Shown here piece after piece: positions 55,915 to 64,000 of a DNA stretch of 64,000 nucleotides. Every line of letters starts with the position of its first letter. Positions within the stretch are counted from its first letter, which is position 1. Under the pieces are notes generated by a model. It had not been told where the DNA came from and ran no database searches. It was given only the letters and a program-made list of their open reading frames with translations. Both the position numbers and the translations under genes were made by a program. This DNA comes from Paraburkholderia sp. FT54 (GTDB lineage: Bacteria > Pseudomonadota > Gammaproteobacteria > Burkholderiales > Burkholderiaceae), in assembly GCF_031585635.1 (NCBI RefSeq), contig NZ_CP134195.1, positions 1,674,001 through 1,738,000 on the forward strand, read 5' to 3'.

Positions 55915-56948
55915 ACGCTTCTGGAACCGTTGTCGGTGTCGCCAATCTCAATCTGCTCAAATACCACGCCTTCGTATGGAGTCAGGGCGGCGGCATGACC
56001 GACCTTGGCACGTTCGGCGGCCCCCTGTCATACGCTTCGGACATTAATGGCGCCGGCCAGATCGTCGGTTACGCAACGGTTCGGGCGGGCTGGCCACACG
56101 CATTCGTGCGTACGGGATCAGTGATGACCGATCTCGGTCTTTTACCCGGTGCCCAGTTCTCTTACGCGACGCGAATTAACGATGCGGGGCAGGTAATCGG
56201 CGGCACAGCTTTCACGAATGGCCGTGTCTCTGCGTTCTCCTGGACGGCGGCCGACGGTATGGTGGACATCGGCACGCTGGGCGGCAAGCTCACCATCGCG
56301 AACGACATGAACAAAACCGGTCAGGTAGTGGGGTCGTCCGTCGATGCGAATGGGAATCCTCGGGCCTACATCTGGACGGGTAGCACCCTGACCGCTCTCG
56401 GTACTTTGGGCGGAAAAACATCGTCGGCAAGTGCAATTAGCGGCACCGGGCAGGTGGTGGGTGCAGCCGACACGGCAAACGGAGACCGGCATGCATTCGT
56501 ATGGAGCCAGGGCGAAGGAATGGTCGACCTGAACAGTCGCATTCAATCGGCACCTGCCGGTTTGATACTAGCCGGTGGACTCGCTATCTCCGACCACGGA
56601 GAAATAGTCGCGACGTCCAATGCCGGCTTGATCCTTCTTGGCAGCAATTCCACGGCGCCCGTGGTTGGACCTATCGCGCCGAGTGTCCGTGCAAAAGTCG
56701 GCGTGGCGATTGATTTCAAAGCTGCATTCACCGACGTTGACAGCGGCGACTCACATTCGGCAACGTGGTCGTGGGGCGACGGTGGCCAACCGCAGGCAGC
56801 GACCATCAGAGAAAGTGCCGGCACGGGTACGGCGACGGGCACACACGCATTCAATAAACCGGGGATCTACCCGGTCAGCTTGAAAGTTATCGACACGACC
56901 GGCCAGGTGGCGCAAGTGAGCACCGAGGTCGATGTGGCAAAGAAATAG
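55830..56948 (+). pseudogene. HAF-repeat extracellular protein lacking its 5' end
   Basis: 372 codons. At least six HAF-type repeats (HAFSW, HAFVWSQGGGMTDLGTFGG, then YASDINGAGQIVGYA and so on, period near 45) are followed by a PKD-like domain (SWGDGG, then GIYPVSLKVIDTTG). The first repeat begins with the first codon and no signal peptide is encoded; a stop is just upstream in frame at 55818. It is joined to the LuxR fragment by a deletion. Intact relatives are secreted beta-propeller-like proteins. Confidence 0.75.
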
Positions 56949-57339
56949 TTGGTGGGGAAGCGGGACGCATGCGAAAGACTGCTATCGATTGCGGATTCAA
57001 CCCCTCGAAGCAACTGAAGCCGTTGTTAGATGCCGGCGCGGAATTCTTCGCGCCGCACAACAGGATGTACGCGACCGTGATCGGGCGAGCCTCGCGCCCG
57101 TCGTCGTGCCGATTGTCCGCAACGACAAACGCAAGGGACGGATTCCGGTTCCGGTCAAAACGTCGGCGGTCCAATCGCGGTGTAGTATTCGACCATGTAC
57201 GCGCTCTTGACCGGCCTCGACGGCGTGCAGATTCGACGCATCCATGCCAAGGACGGCAACCTGGTTAAAGGGCCTTGAACCGCCCCGACGAAATGAATGA
57301 TGGCGTCGGCCGCGACAACGGCATGGATGGGAATACATC
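56949..57339. other. Intergenic region, possible decayed sequence
   Basis: 390 nt. A minus-strand frame with VAVLGMDASNLHAVEAGQE and a plus-strand frame with MRKTAIDCGFNPSKQLKPLL look partly protein-like, but neither has a convincing start or family. I assign no gene. Confidence 0.35.
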
Positions 57340-57741
57340 ATGTCAACCGAGTGGAAACGCCGCGCCAGGCTGTTTATCCAGCGTTTCTGGCAGCCGACCA
57401 GCGCGTGCATGACCTGCATGCCGGGGAGCTGGGGCAATGTCCTGAGCCCTGCCCACTGGACGATTGCATTCCATACCGGTCTGCTCACCGGACTCCTGGC
57501 CGTACTTCTGACCTTCACGCCTGCGGGGAAACTCTACGCGCATCGATACGGCAACGCGCTGGTCGTCGGCGTCCTGACGACCGTAGGCGACGCTTACTCG
57601 CACGCAAGTCATTACCGCATCCCTTATGTCGAGCACATCGTCACGGGTGTTATTTCAGGTCTCTTGACGCTGGTTGCCTCCTATCTGTTCGAAAACCGCG
57701 CGCGTCGCCTCCGGGCGGCATGGGCTCGGGTGTTCGGGTAG
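57340..57741 (+). CDS. Small membrane protein of unknown function
   Basis: 133 residues. Three or four hydrophobic segments (TGLLTGLLAVLLTFTPAG, NALVVGVLTTVGDAYSHA, HIVTGVISGLLTLVASYLFE) with a CMTCMPGSW motif near residue 23. GDAYSHASHYRIPYVEH may contain metal-binding His. No family recognised. Confidence 0.7.
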   Translation: MSTEWKRRARLFIQRFWQPTSACMTCMPGSWGNVLSPAHWTIAFHTGLLTGLLAVLLTFTPAGKLYAHRYGNALVVGVLTTVGDAYSHASHYRIPYVEHIVTGVISGLLTLVASYLFENRARRLRAAWARVFG

Positions 57742-57842
57742 TTGGTCCGTTGACTTTCTGAATCTCCGTGGCCGGACCGAGCGTGCATGTCTGCTTGCGG
57801 GTGGCGGACGGGTTCGTTGAAGTCGGGCTGCGCCCGCAGCTG

Positions 57843-58364
57843 TCAGCGCTTGTCGGCGGGATCGCGCTTGAAGCCGGTCAGCATCGCACCGATCAGATTG
57901 TCACGCGTCCAGATGCTCATGAGGACGGCCGCGAGGATATGGACGCACACGCAGACCTGCAGTGCGATTGACAGACACGTGTGAAGGTTATGCGGCCAGT
58001 CTTCGCCCCAGAAGGCGTCGATGCGCATCAGCCAGCCGCTTGCTGCCAGTGCGAGAATCAGCAGCCAGAGTGCGATTGCCATCAGGCCGCCGAGCGGATT
58101 GTGCGACAGATGATGCAGTGGCTTGCCGGCGGCCAGCGAGCGCACGTAGTCTTTCAAACGCGCCGGTGTCGGCCACCAGGCGGAGAATCGCGCGTACGGC
58201 GTGCCGATGAATCCCCACACGAGGCGACACGCAACGAGGCCCACGGCGATATATCCAAGTACGCGATGCGTCTGGTCAGTAGGCCCAAACAGATTCCACA
58301 CGACCATGCCGGCGACGGTCCAGTGCATGAACCGTACGCCTATATCCCAGGTTTTGACGTGCAT
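57843..58364 (-). CDS. Cytochrome b561-family protein
   Basis: 173 residues with four membrane helices. Heme-ligand histidines are seen in IGVRFMHWTVAGM, KPLHHLSHNPLGGLMAIALW and VCVCVHILAAVLMSIWTRDN. It would transfer electrons across the inner membrane. It starts 13 nt after the stop of the PepSY gene, so the two form an operon. Confidence 0.92.
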   Translation of the reverse strand: MHVKTWDIGVRFMHWTVAGMVVWNLFGPTDQTHRVLGYIAVGLVACRLVWGFIGTPYARFSAWWPTPARLKDYVRSLAAGKPLHHLSHNPLGGLMAIALWLLILALAASGWLMRIDAFWGEDWPHNLHTCLSIALQVCVCVHILAAVLMSIWTRDNLIGAMLTGFKRDPADKR

Positions 58365-58377
58365 CGAGCGCCAGGCG

Positions 58378-58641
58378 TTAGTCGATCTCAGACTTCACGA
58401 CGGCAAGCGTCTTGGTGTCGTAGTAGATCTCGACCTTTTTGCCCTCTTTGTTGTGCCCGTAGATTTCGTAGCAGTTGCCGTCGACCTTGAACTTCTTGAT
58501 CTTATAGCCCTCTGCTTCGAGCTGAGCGCGCGCATCCGATTCCTTCATCCACTCGCTCTTCGGATGGACCGGGCAATCGGCTTTGGCGAACGCCGTGCCG
58601 GAAACACCCAACGCGACACATAACGCCAGGAACTTGAACAT
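58378..58641 (-). CDS. Small periplasmic PepSY-domain protein
   Basis: 87 residues. Signal peptide MFKFLALCVALGVSGTAFA, then a single PepSY-like domain (WMKESDARAQLEAEGYKIKK, GNCYEIYGHNKEGKKVEIYY). Commonly encoded beside cytochrome b561, as here, and probably modulates it or binds metal. Confidence 0.9.
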   Translation of the reverse strand: MFKFLALCVALGVSGTAFAKADCPVHPKSEWMKESDARAQLEAEGYKIKKFKVDGNCYEIYGHNKEGKKVEIYYDTKTLAVVKSEID

Positions 58642-58816
58642 CCGTCACCTCATGTGCTGGTTTGTCGAGCGCACACTCTACGTCCGTCGAGATTGGATCG
58701 CAAGCTAATTGTAGGCTTTTAATGGAGGCTGACTTGGCGTGGATCAATGAAGAGCATGCAATCGCCGCTGCGTCGAAGTCGTCCGCTTCATTCGACGCAA
58801 ACGCTCACGTGCGGCA

Positions 58817-59791
58817 CTAGTGAGCGGTCTCTTCGCCGTTTCGCTCACCGGTTAGTTTCCGCTTCCTTTGAAGTGAAGGAGACCGTTCGGTCAAACTAGC
58901 CGCTGCGTCCTGATCCGGAGAGCCCGCAGCCGCGAACAGCCGTCGATATTCGGCCGGCGTCGTTTGCTTTGCGGCCCTGAACTGCCGATTGAAATTGGCG
59001 ACGTTGGCGAAGCCCGAACGAGCAGCGATGACAGCAACGGGCAGCGAGGTGTCAGCCAGCATCCGGCAAGCGTGACCGATACGAACCCGGGTGATATACC
59101 GACCGACGCTCTCGCCGATATGCTGAATAAAGTAACGCGTGAGCGTGCGTTCCGACAGGCTGGCGGCCGCGCAGAGTTCTGACAACCGCAGCGGTTCGGC
59201 AAAGCGCGCGTCAATCATCGAAAGGACCCGGTTGATCCGTTCGGGCTCGTGGCCAGATGGGCCGGCGGTGGCCTGGGTGAAAGCGCTTGGCGAGGCGAGC
59301 GGTTGGCCCGGCGCGTCGGCGAGCGTGCACAGGATATCGAGGGCGGCGCCAAGACGTTCGCGCGGCCCGCTCGATAGCAACTGCTCGAGGCGGCCGCGCA
59401 TCCATTTGCCTGCAGGCGGCTCGAAGGCCAGCCCACACGCGGCTCGGCGTAACAGCTTGCGCAGGGGTTCGTATTCGCGGCAGCAATCCGCCATGCGCCG
59501 CGCCCAATCGCCGTCGAACCAGATGACGATGGCGACCTGCGGCGAGGACGGCTCGATCGAACGGTTCGACGCCCAGGTGTGCGGGAGATCCGGCGGCACG
59601 AGGACGAGATCCTCAGCCTCGTATTCATTCACGGAGTCGCCGATGTAGCGCTTGCCGTGACTGTTCATCGTCAGAGTTAACTCGTACTCCGGATGGTGAT
59701 GCCACTCGAACGGAATACGCGGGAGCCGCCGATGGTAAACCCGGACCGAACAGTCCTCACCGAACTCGACATGCTCGTAGGCTGGTTTCAT
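58817..59791 (-). CDS. AraC-family regulator with N-terminal cupin
   Basis: 324 residues. Sensor cupin with [20 protein letters not shown] and [16 protein letters not shown], then the two AraC helix-turn-helix units ([20 protein letters not shown] and [20 protein letters not shown]). Divergent from the DUF1479 gene with 95 nt between starts, so it probably controls the following four-gene sugar-use group. Ligand likely a sugar or derivative. Confidence 0.93.
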   Translation of the reverse strand: MKPAYEHVEFGEDCSVRVYHRRLPRIPFEWHHHPEYELTLTMNSHGKRYIGDSVNEYEAEDLVLVPPDLPHTWASNRSIEPSSPQVAIVIWFDGDWARRMADCCREYEPLRKLLRRAACGLAFEPPAGKWMRGRLEQLLSSGPRERLGAALDILCTLADAPGQPLASPSAFTQATAGPSGHEPERINRVLSMIDARFAEPLRLSELCAAASLSERTLTRYFIQHIGESVGRYITRVRIGHACRMLADTSLPVAVIAARSGFANVANFNRQFRAAKQTTPAEYRRLFAAAGSPDQDAAASLTERSPSLQRKRKLTGERNGEETAH

Positions 59792-59886
59792 GGCTGAAAA
59801 CGCAAATCAATTGCCTGAATAGTATCACCAGGGCGCGCGTGCACGTCATATCCTCGGGGCATACCCAATCCCCAACGGAGACAATC

Positions 59887-61131
59887 ATGGCGCTGAAAAT
59901 CGAAGACTTGCCGGGCGCGATCTGGCAGGCAAAAAAGGAGTTGCGCGCGGCGTTGCCGAACTACCGGGAGATCTTCGCCGAAGTCGAAGCGGCGATCAGC
60001 GCCGAGGCGAAGCGAATCGCCGGACAGCGGGATCGCGGCGAAGACGTCATTCCCGAAATTCAGTTTTCCGACATTACCGAACAACGCGTCAGCGCGGAGC
60101 AGATCGCAGTCGTCAAGGCGCGCGGCGCGTGCGTGATTCGTCACGTCTTTCCCCGTGCACTGGTGCGGAGTTGGGACGACGATATCGCCAACTATGTTGA
60201 GCGCAACAATCTCGACAAGCGCCTGGAGAACCGTGCCGAAGACAAATACTTTGGCCAGTTGGCGTCCAGCAAGCCGCAGATTTATGGCGTGTACTGGTCG
60301 AAGCCACAAGTGCTGGCCCGTCAGTCAGAGTCGCTGACCGCGGCGCGCGTGTTCCTGAACAGACTGTGGCGCAATGAGAGCGAAGGCCGCCAGCATTTCG
60401 ATCCGCAGCGCGTGCCTGTTTATGCCGACCGTCTGCGCCGCAGGCCGCCGGGCTCCGCGTCGCTCGGCTTGTCGGCGCATTGCGACGGCGGGTCCGTCGA
60501 GCGCTGGATCGAAAGCAATTTCCGCAAGGTATATCGCCACGTATTCGCAGGGAACTGGCGCGACTACGATCCGTTCGATGCGGCTTTTCGGCCTGACGTG
60601 GAGGAGATCGCGTCGCCCGCCGTATGCTCGATGTTTCGTACTTTCCAAGGCTGGACTGCCTTGACGCCTCAAGGTCCGGGTGACGGCACGCTGCAACTCG
60701 TCCCGATTGCCAATTCGATGGTGTACATCCTGCTGCGCGCGCTTCAGGACGATGTCGCAGAGGACGACCTGTGCGGTGCCATGCCCGGGCGGGCGCTGTC
60801 GATCAAGCCGGAATTCCATGCGCCGCTGTTCGAGGCACTGTCGTCGATTCCCAAAATGGAAGCGGGCGACACCGTGTTCTGGCACAGCGATGTCATCCAT
60901 GCGGTCGAAGACGAGCATAAGGGCGCGGGTTACAGCAATGTGATGTACATCGCCTCGGCGCCCGCGTGCGCCAAAAACGACGCTTACCTCAAGCGCCAGT
61001 TGCCGAGCTTCCTCAAGGGTGAAAGCCCGCCTGATTTTCCGGCTGACCATTTCGAGGTCGATTTCACCGGACGCGCAACGGCTGACGATTTGACGCCGCT
61101 CGGCAAGGCGCAACTCGGGTTTGACCTGTAG
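59887..61131 (+). CDS. DUF1479 (YbiU-type) putative oxygenase
   Basis: 414 residues. The family start [20 protein letters not shown] and the double-stranded beta-helix signatures [14 protein letters not shown] and [19 protein letters not shown] are visible (His-x-Asp and a later His as likely Fe ligands). YbiU relatives resemble 2-oxoglutarate/Fe(II) oxygenases; the substrate is unknown. ATG 59887 chosen for GGAGACAATC upstream. First gene of the probable operon driven from the AraC promoter region. Confidence 0.9.
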   Translation: MALKIEDLPGAIWQAKKELRAALPNYREIFAEVEAAISAEAKRIAGQRDRGEDVIPEIQFSDITEQRVSAEQIAVVKARGACVIRHVFPRALVRSWDDDIANYVERNNLDKRLENRAEDKYFGQLASSKPQIYGVYWSKPQVLARQSESLTAARVFLNRLWRNESEGRQHFDPQRVPVYADRLRRRPPGSASLGLSAHCDGGSVERWIESNFRKVYRHVFAGNWRDYDPFDAAFRPDVEEIASPAVCSMFRTFQGWTALTPQGPGDGTLQLVPIANSMVYILLRALQDDVAEDDLCGAMPGRALSIKPEFHAPLFEALSSIPKMEAGDTVFWHSDVIHAVEDEHKGAGYSNVMYIASAPACAKNDAYLKRQLPSFLKGESPPDFPADHFEVDFTGRATADDLTPLGKAQLGFDL

Positions 61132-61233
61132 TTCGGCAAAGACGTTTGCCACGCATGAAAACGGGCACGCATGCGCGGCCGCCCTGGCTGCGCATGCCTC
61201 GCCCGATCCATAACGAAAAATTCGGAGGCTGCA

Positions 61234-62481
61234 ATGAAACGATCACTGACGTCCGTTGCGACGGCTATTGCGCTGCTCATGGCTGGAACTCACGCGGTGC
61301 TTGCCGCCGAACAGCTTTCGGTACTGCACTGGTGGACCTCCGGCGGCGAATCGAAAGCGATTCGGGTGCTGAAGGACGATATGAACAAACAGGGCTACGA
61401 GTGGAAGGACTTCGCCATTGCAGGAGGCGCGGGCGCGGCGGCCATGACGGCGCTGAAGACGCAGGTCATGTCGGGCAACGCGCCATCGGCCGCGCAGATC
61501 AAGGGACCGCTGATTCACGATTGGGCCGAGCAGGGGTCGCTGGTCACGATCGATCAATCCGCAACCGATTGGAAAGCGCATACCCCAGCGCAAATAGACA
61601 CTGCGATGAAGGCGGGCGGTCACTATGTGGCTGCACCCTTTTCGGTACATCGAATTAACTGGCTGTGGATCAACAAAGCCGATCTGGACAAAGTCGGTGC
61701 TACGCCGCCCACGACCTGGCCGGAATTCTTCGCACTCGCCGACAAGTTTCGCGCAGCGGGCATCACGCCCGTCGCGCACGGTGGTCAACCCTGGCAAGAC
61801 ATGACCATCTGGGAGACAGTCGTGCTCTCCCAGGGCGCGGACTTTTACCGGAAAGCCCTGATCGATCTCGATCAGAAAACACTGACCTCGCCGCAGATGG
61901 TTCAGGTGTTCGAGACCGTGCAGAAGATCCGGACTTATTTCGACAAGGGTTACCACGGCCGTGACTGGAATCTTGCGACGGCCATGGTGATTTCCGGCTC
62001 GGGCGGCATGCAATTCATGGGCGACTGGGCAAAAGGAGAGTTCGCCAACGCGAACAGGAAGGCGGATGTCGACTATATTTGCGCGGCCGCGCCCGGTACG
62101 TCGAATGCTTATACGTACACAGCGGACGCGTTCGTGTTCTTTCAGCAGCAGGGCAAAAAGGAGGCGACGCCGGGACAGCTTGCGCTTGCCAAAACGATCA
62201 TGTCCGTTGATTTCCAGCAGCAGTTCAGTCTCTACAAAGGTTCGATTCCCGTCCGGCTGGATGTGCCCATGGACAAGTTCGATAGCTGCGCGAAGAAATC
62301 ACGCGCGGATGAGCAGGCCACGATTAAATCGGGTGGATTTCTGCCTTCGTTGGCCTTCGGCGAGCTTCAGTCCTCGGTTACCGCCGGCGCGATGACCGAC
62401 GTCGTCACGAACTTCATGAACTCGAATGAGGATCCGAAAGAGGGCGTGCGCAAGCTTGCCGCCGCCGCGAGAGTCAAGTGA
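61234..62481 (+). CDS. Sugar ABC transporter periplasmic binding protein
   Basis: 415 residues. Signal peptide (MKRSLTSVATAIALLMAGTH ending VLAAE), then the family 1 binding fold: LSVLHWWTSGGESKAIRVLK, SAAQIKGPLIHDWAEQG, HRINWLWINKADLDKVGATP and a C-terminal NSNEDPKEGVRKLAAAARVK. GGAGG precedes the ATG. No permease or ATPase gene is found in the window, so it either works with remote components or the set is split. Confidence 0.93.
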   Translation: MKRSLTSVATAIALLMAGTHAVLAAEQLSVLHWWTSGGESKAIRVLKDDMNKQGYEWKDFAIAGGAGAAAMTALKTQVMSGNAPSAAQIKGPLIHDWAEQGSLVTIDQSATDWKAHTPAQIDTAMKAGGHYVAAPFSVHRINWLWINKADLDKVGATPPTTWPEFFALADKFRAAGITPVAHGGQPWQDMTIWETVVLSQGADFYRKALIDLDQKTLTSPQMVQVFETVQKIRTYFDKGYHGRDWNLATAMVISGSGGMQFMGDWAKGEFANANRKADVDYICAAAPGTSNAYTYTADAFVFFQQQGKKEATPGQLALAKTIMSVDFQQQFSLYKGSIPVRLDVPMDKFDSCAKKSRADEQATIKSGGFLPSLAFGELQSSVTAGAMTDVVTNFMNSNEDPKEGVRKLAAAARVK

Positions 62482-62539
62482 GCCGCTTCGTGTCAGCCCA
62501 CTACGAAACGCGCAACTTCACTAATGAAAGGGGATGGAG

Positions 62540-63553
62540 ATGGATCCTGTAGCAAAGCGTAAATGGCCTCGTTCAGGATTCGAGACAACCGTAATGGGTT
62601 TCGGCGCTGCGCCGATCGGCAACATCTTCAGGCCGATCAGTGAAGAGGATTCGGCGGCCTTGATCAAGGCCGCGTGGGACGCGGGCGTACGCTACTTCGA
62701 CACCGCCCCGATGTACGGGCACGGGTTGAGCGAGGCGCGCTGTGGGCAGGGGCTGCGCTGGTATCCGCGCGACGAATATGTGCTGTCGACTAAGGTCGGG
62801 CGTATTCTGAAGCCACGCAGGCGCGCCGAGATCAATTTCGAGCCCTGGGTCGACGGGTTGCCGTTCGAACTCGTTTTCGACTACAGCTACGACGGCACGA
62901 TGCGTTCGATCGAAGATAGCCTGCAGCGTCTCGCGCTGGAGCACATCGACATCGCGCTGATTCACGACATCGATGTCTTTACTCACGGCAAGTGTCAACC
63001 TGAGATGTTCGAGACGGCGATGACGGGTGCGTCGAAAGCACTGCTGAAGTTGCGAGACGAAGGTGTCGTGAAAGCGGTGGGCATTGGTGTCAACGAGTGG
63101 CAGGTCGCGCACGAAGCGATTCGCCGGCAGGATTTTGACTGCCTGCTGCTGGCTGGCCGCTACACGCTGCTCGAGCAGGACGCACTGGACGGTTTTTTGC
63201 CGCTGTGCGAAGAGCAGCAGGTGTCGGTCATTCTCGGCGGCGGGTACAACAGCGGCATTCTGGCGACGGGCGCGGTGCATGGGGCGAAATACAACTATGC
63301 GCCCGCGCCTGAGCCGATCCTCGAGCGCGTGCGCAAGATCGAGACGGTATGTCAGGAATACTCGGTGCCGCTCAAAGCGGCGGCGCTGCAATTCGTGCTC
63401 GGCCATCCCGCGATCCCGACCAGCATTCCCGGCGTGCGTACGGTTGCCCAGCTGGAAGATAACCTGCAAACCTTCCGGGCTGATATTCCACCGGCATTCT
63501 GGGCCGAACTGAAGGAGCGTGAGCTGATCCGCCAGGACGCGCCCACCCCTTGA
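62540..63553 (+). CDS. Aldo/keto reductase, sugar 1-dehydrogenase type
   Basis: 337 residues from ATG 62540 (AAGGGG 6 nt upstream; an ATG two codons earlier is close to the ribosome-binding site). AKR features: GVRYFDTAPMYGHGLSEARC with catalytic Asp and Tyr, then STKVGRILKP with Lys, and the C-terminal cofactor loop SIPGVRTVAQLEDNL. It resembles D-threo-aldose (L-fucose) 1-dehydrogenases. With the binding protein and AraC gene it suggests sugar oxidation. Confidence 0.93.
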   Translation: MDPVAKRKWPRSGFETTVMGFGAAPIGNIFRPISEEDSAALIKAAWDAGVRYFDTAPMYGHGLSEARCGQGLRWYPRDEYVLSTKVGRILKPRRRAEINFEPWVDGLPFELVFDYSYDGTMRSIEDSLQRLALEHIDIALIHDIDVFTHGKCQPEMFETAMTGASKALLKLRDEGVVKAVGIGVNEWQVAHEAIRRQDFDCLLLAGRYTLLEQDALDGFLPLCEEQQVSVILGGGYNSGILATGAVHGAKYNYAPAPEPILERVRKIETVCQEYSVPLKAAALQFVLGHPAIPTSIPGVRTVAQLEDNLQTFRADIPPAFWAELKERELIRQDAPTP

Positions 63554-63622
63554 TAGCGCCGGGTTCCAGACGGCACCGGCTCGATTGTGGGCAATTGTTG
63601 GGCGCCGGTTGAAACGCCGGCA

Positions 63623-64000
63623 CTATCTGTCATCGAATGCAGACAGCGCTGTATCCGAGGCGAGGTGCCGGCATGCCAGATCCAATGCGTGGCTCCGCCA
63701 GCGGTTATGCGCAACGTAGCGTGGATGACTTGTCCGGTAGCAGACCGTGCGACCAAGCCGGAATTGCCAGAGGCACTTCGGTTCGATGACCGTACTTTCC
63801 GTCCGGTCAGGAAAACAGTCGCGTAAATACGCGTCATAGGCTGCCCCGGTCGTGAAGAGGATCACGTCAGGATCAACAACTTTGATCTGGGCGCGAAGCA
63901 AGCTCGCGGATAGGACTTTGATCGCAGCAAACGTAGGTGTCCTGGTCGGCGTTTTGCCAGCATCGCTCACGCAAAACAGGTTCGCCCAAACGACAGCAAC
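63623..64000 (-). CDS. Uracil-DNA glycosylase-like protein, partial at the right edge
   Basis: The frame is open to the window edge (125 codons, no start seen). WANLFCVSDAGKTPTRTPTF, VDPDVILFTTGAAYDAYLRD and TSHPRYVAHN recall the uracil-DNA glycosylase-like fold (NLF-type pocket, HP motif). The N-terminus is outside. The family call is tentative. Confidence 0.5.
   Translation of the reverse strand, partial: VAVVWANLFCVSDAGKTPTRTPTFAAIKVLSASLLRAQIKVVDPDVILFTTGAAYDAYLRDCFPDRTESTVIEPKCLWQFRLGRTVCYRTSHPRYVAHNRWRSHALDLACRHLASDTALSAFDDR

Noticed and set aside
56997..57290. Minus-strand frame with VAVLGMDASNLHAVEAG, considered as an IS110-type transposase scrap
   Set aside because: Only the short GMDAS-like string fits; catalytic residues, start and terminal repeats are absent.
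1..64000. CRISPR arrays, rRNA genes or intact insertion sequences
   Set aside because: No regularly spaced direct repeats with spacers, no rRNA-like sequence, and no transposase with terminal repeats were seen.

Overview
The window is high-GC DNA from a Burkholderia-type betaproteobacterium, most likely Paraburkholderia. The evidence is a left-hand block of conserved genes in the order usual for chromosome 1 of that group: ppsA (3' part), nfeD-like, SPFH/stomatin, smpB divergent from ratA-rnfH, an EamA exporter, guaB, a small membrane protein and guaA. The genus is inferred from gene content and order; no database search was possible.

From about 10.6 kb onward the window is a mosaic of accessory modules. 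10.9-18 kb holds stress and redox genes (two SDR enzymes, DUF427, a GST, a LysR regulator), a transglutaminase-like protease with a small Cys-rich partner, and a phasin-like/methyltransferase pair. 18-21.5 kb is a decayed locus: a CoA-transferase with an internal amber codon is cut short and abuts an acetolactate-synthase-like gene that has lost its N-terminus, followed by an intact zinc alcohol dehydrogenase. 22.4-29.2 kb is a coherent catabolic module: CaiB/BaiF CoA-transferase, divergent IclR regulator with two near-identical palindromic operators, acyl-CoA dehydrogenase, MFS transporter and etfB-etfA.

29.2-41.8 kb is the most unusual part. It contains a sigma-factor-like protein, a NarL-type regulator fused to a cyclic-nucleotide-binding domain, an AraC-type regulator with a degenerate receiver, a hemopexin-repeat/lytic-transglycosylase/EF-hand protein, a secreted three-repeat ricin-B-like lectin downstream of two unknown proteins, a 539-residue membrane protein with a duplicated N-terminal domain, and a GH108 muramidase-three-TM holin cassette. 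Three copies of one spaced DNA element (ATGACGATC, 12 nt, AGGACGATC; the third copy degenerate) lie upstream of the hemopexin gene, the lectin operon and the muramidase-holin pair, all in the same orientation relative to those genes. I propose a co-regulated envelope-lysis or holin-dependent release system for lectin and hemopexin-type effectors.

42-52.9 kb carries an ABC exporter, an Ap4A phosphorylase-like enzyme, an adenosine-specific-kinase family protein, an acyl-CoA synthetase, and a zinc-ribbon/adenylate cyclase/AAA/TPR protein followed by a patatin lipase and an HD-like hydrolase. 53-64 kb has a dctA broken by one amber codon, a cupin, a LuxR remnant joined to a 5'-truncated HAF-repeat protein, a PepSY/cytochrome b561 pair, and a probable sugar-use group (AraC, DUF1479, periplasmic binding protein, aldo/keto reductase). 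The right edge cuts a uracil-DNA-glycosylase-like gene. No rRNA, tRNA, intact insertion sequence or CRISPR array was recognised.
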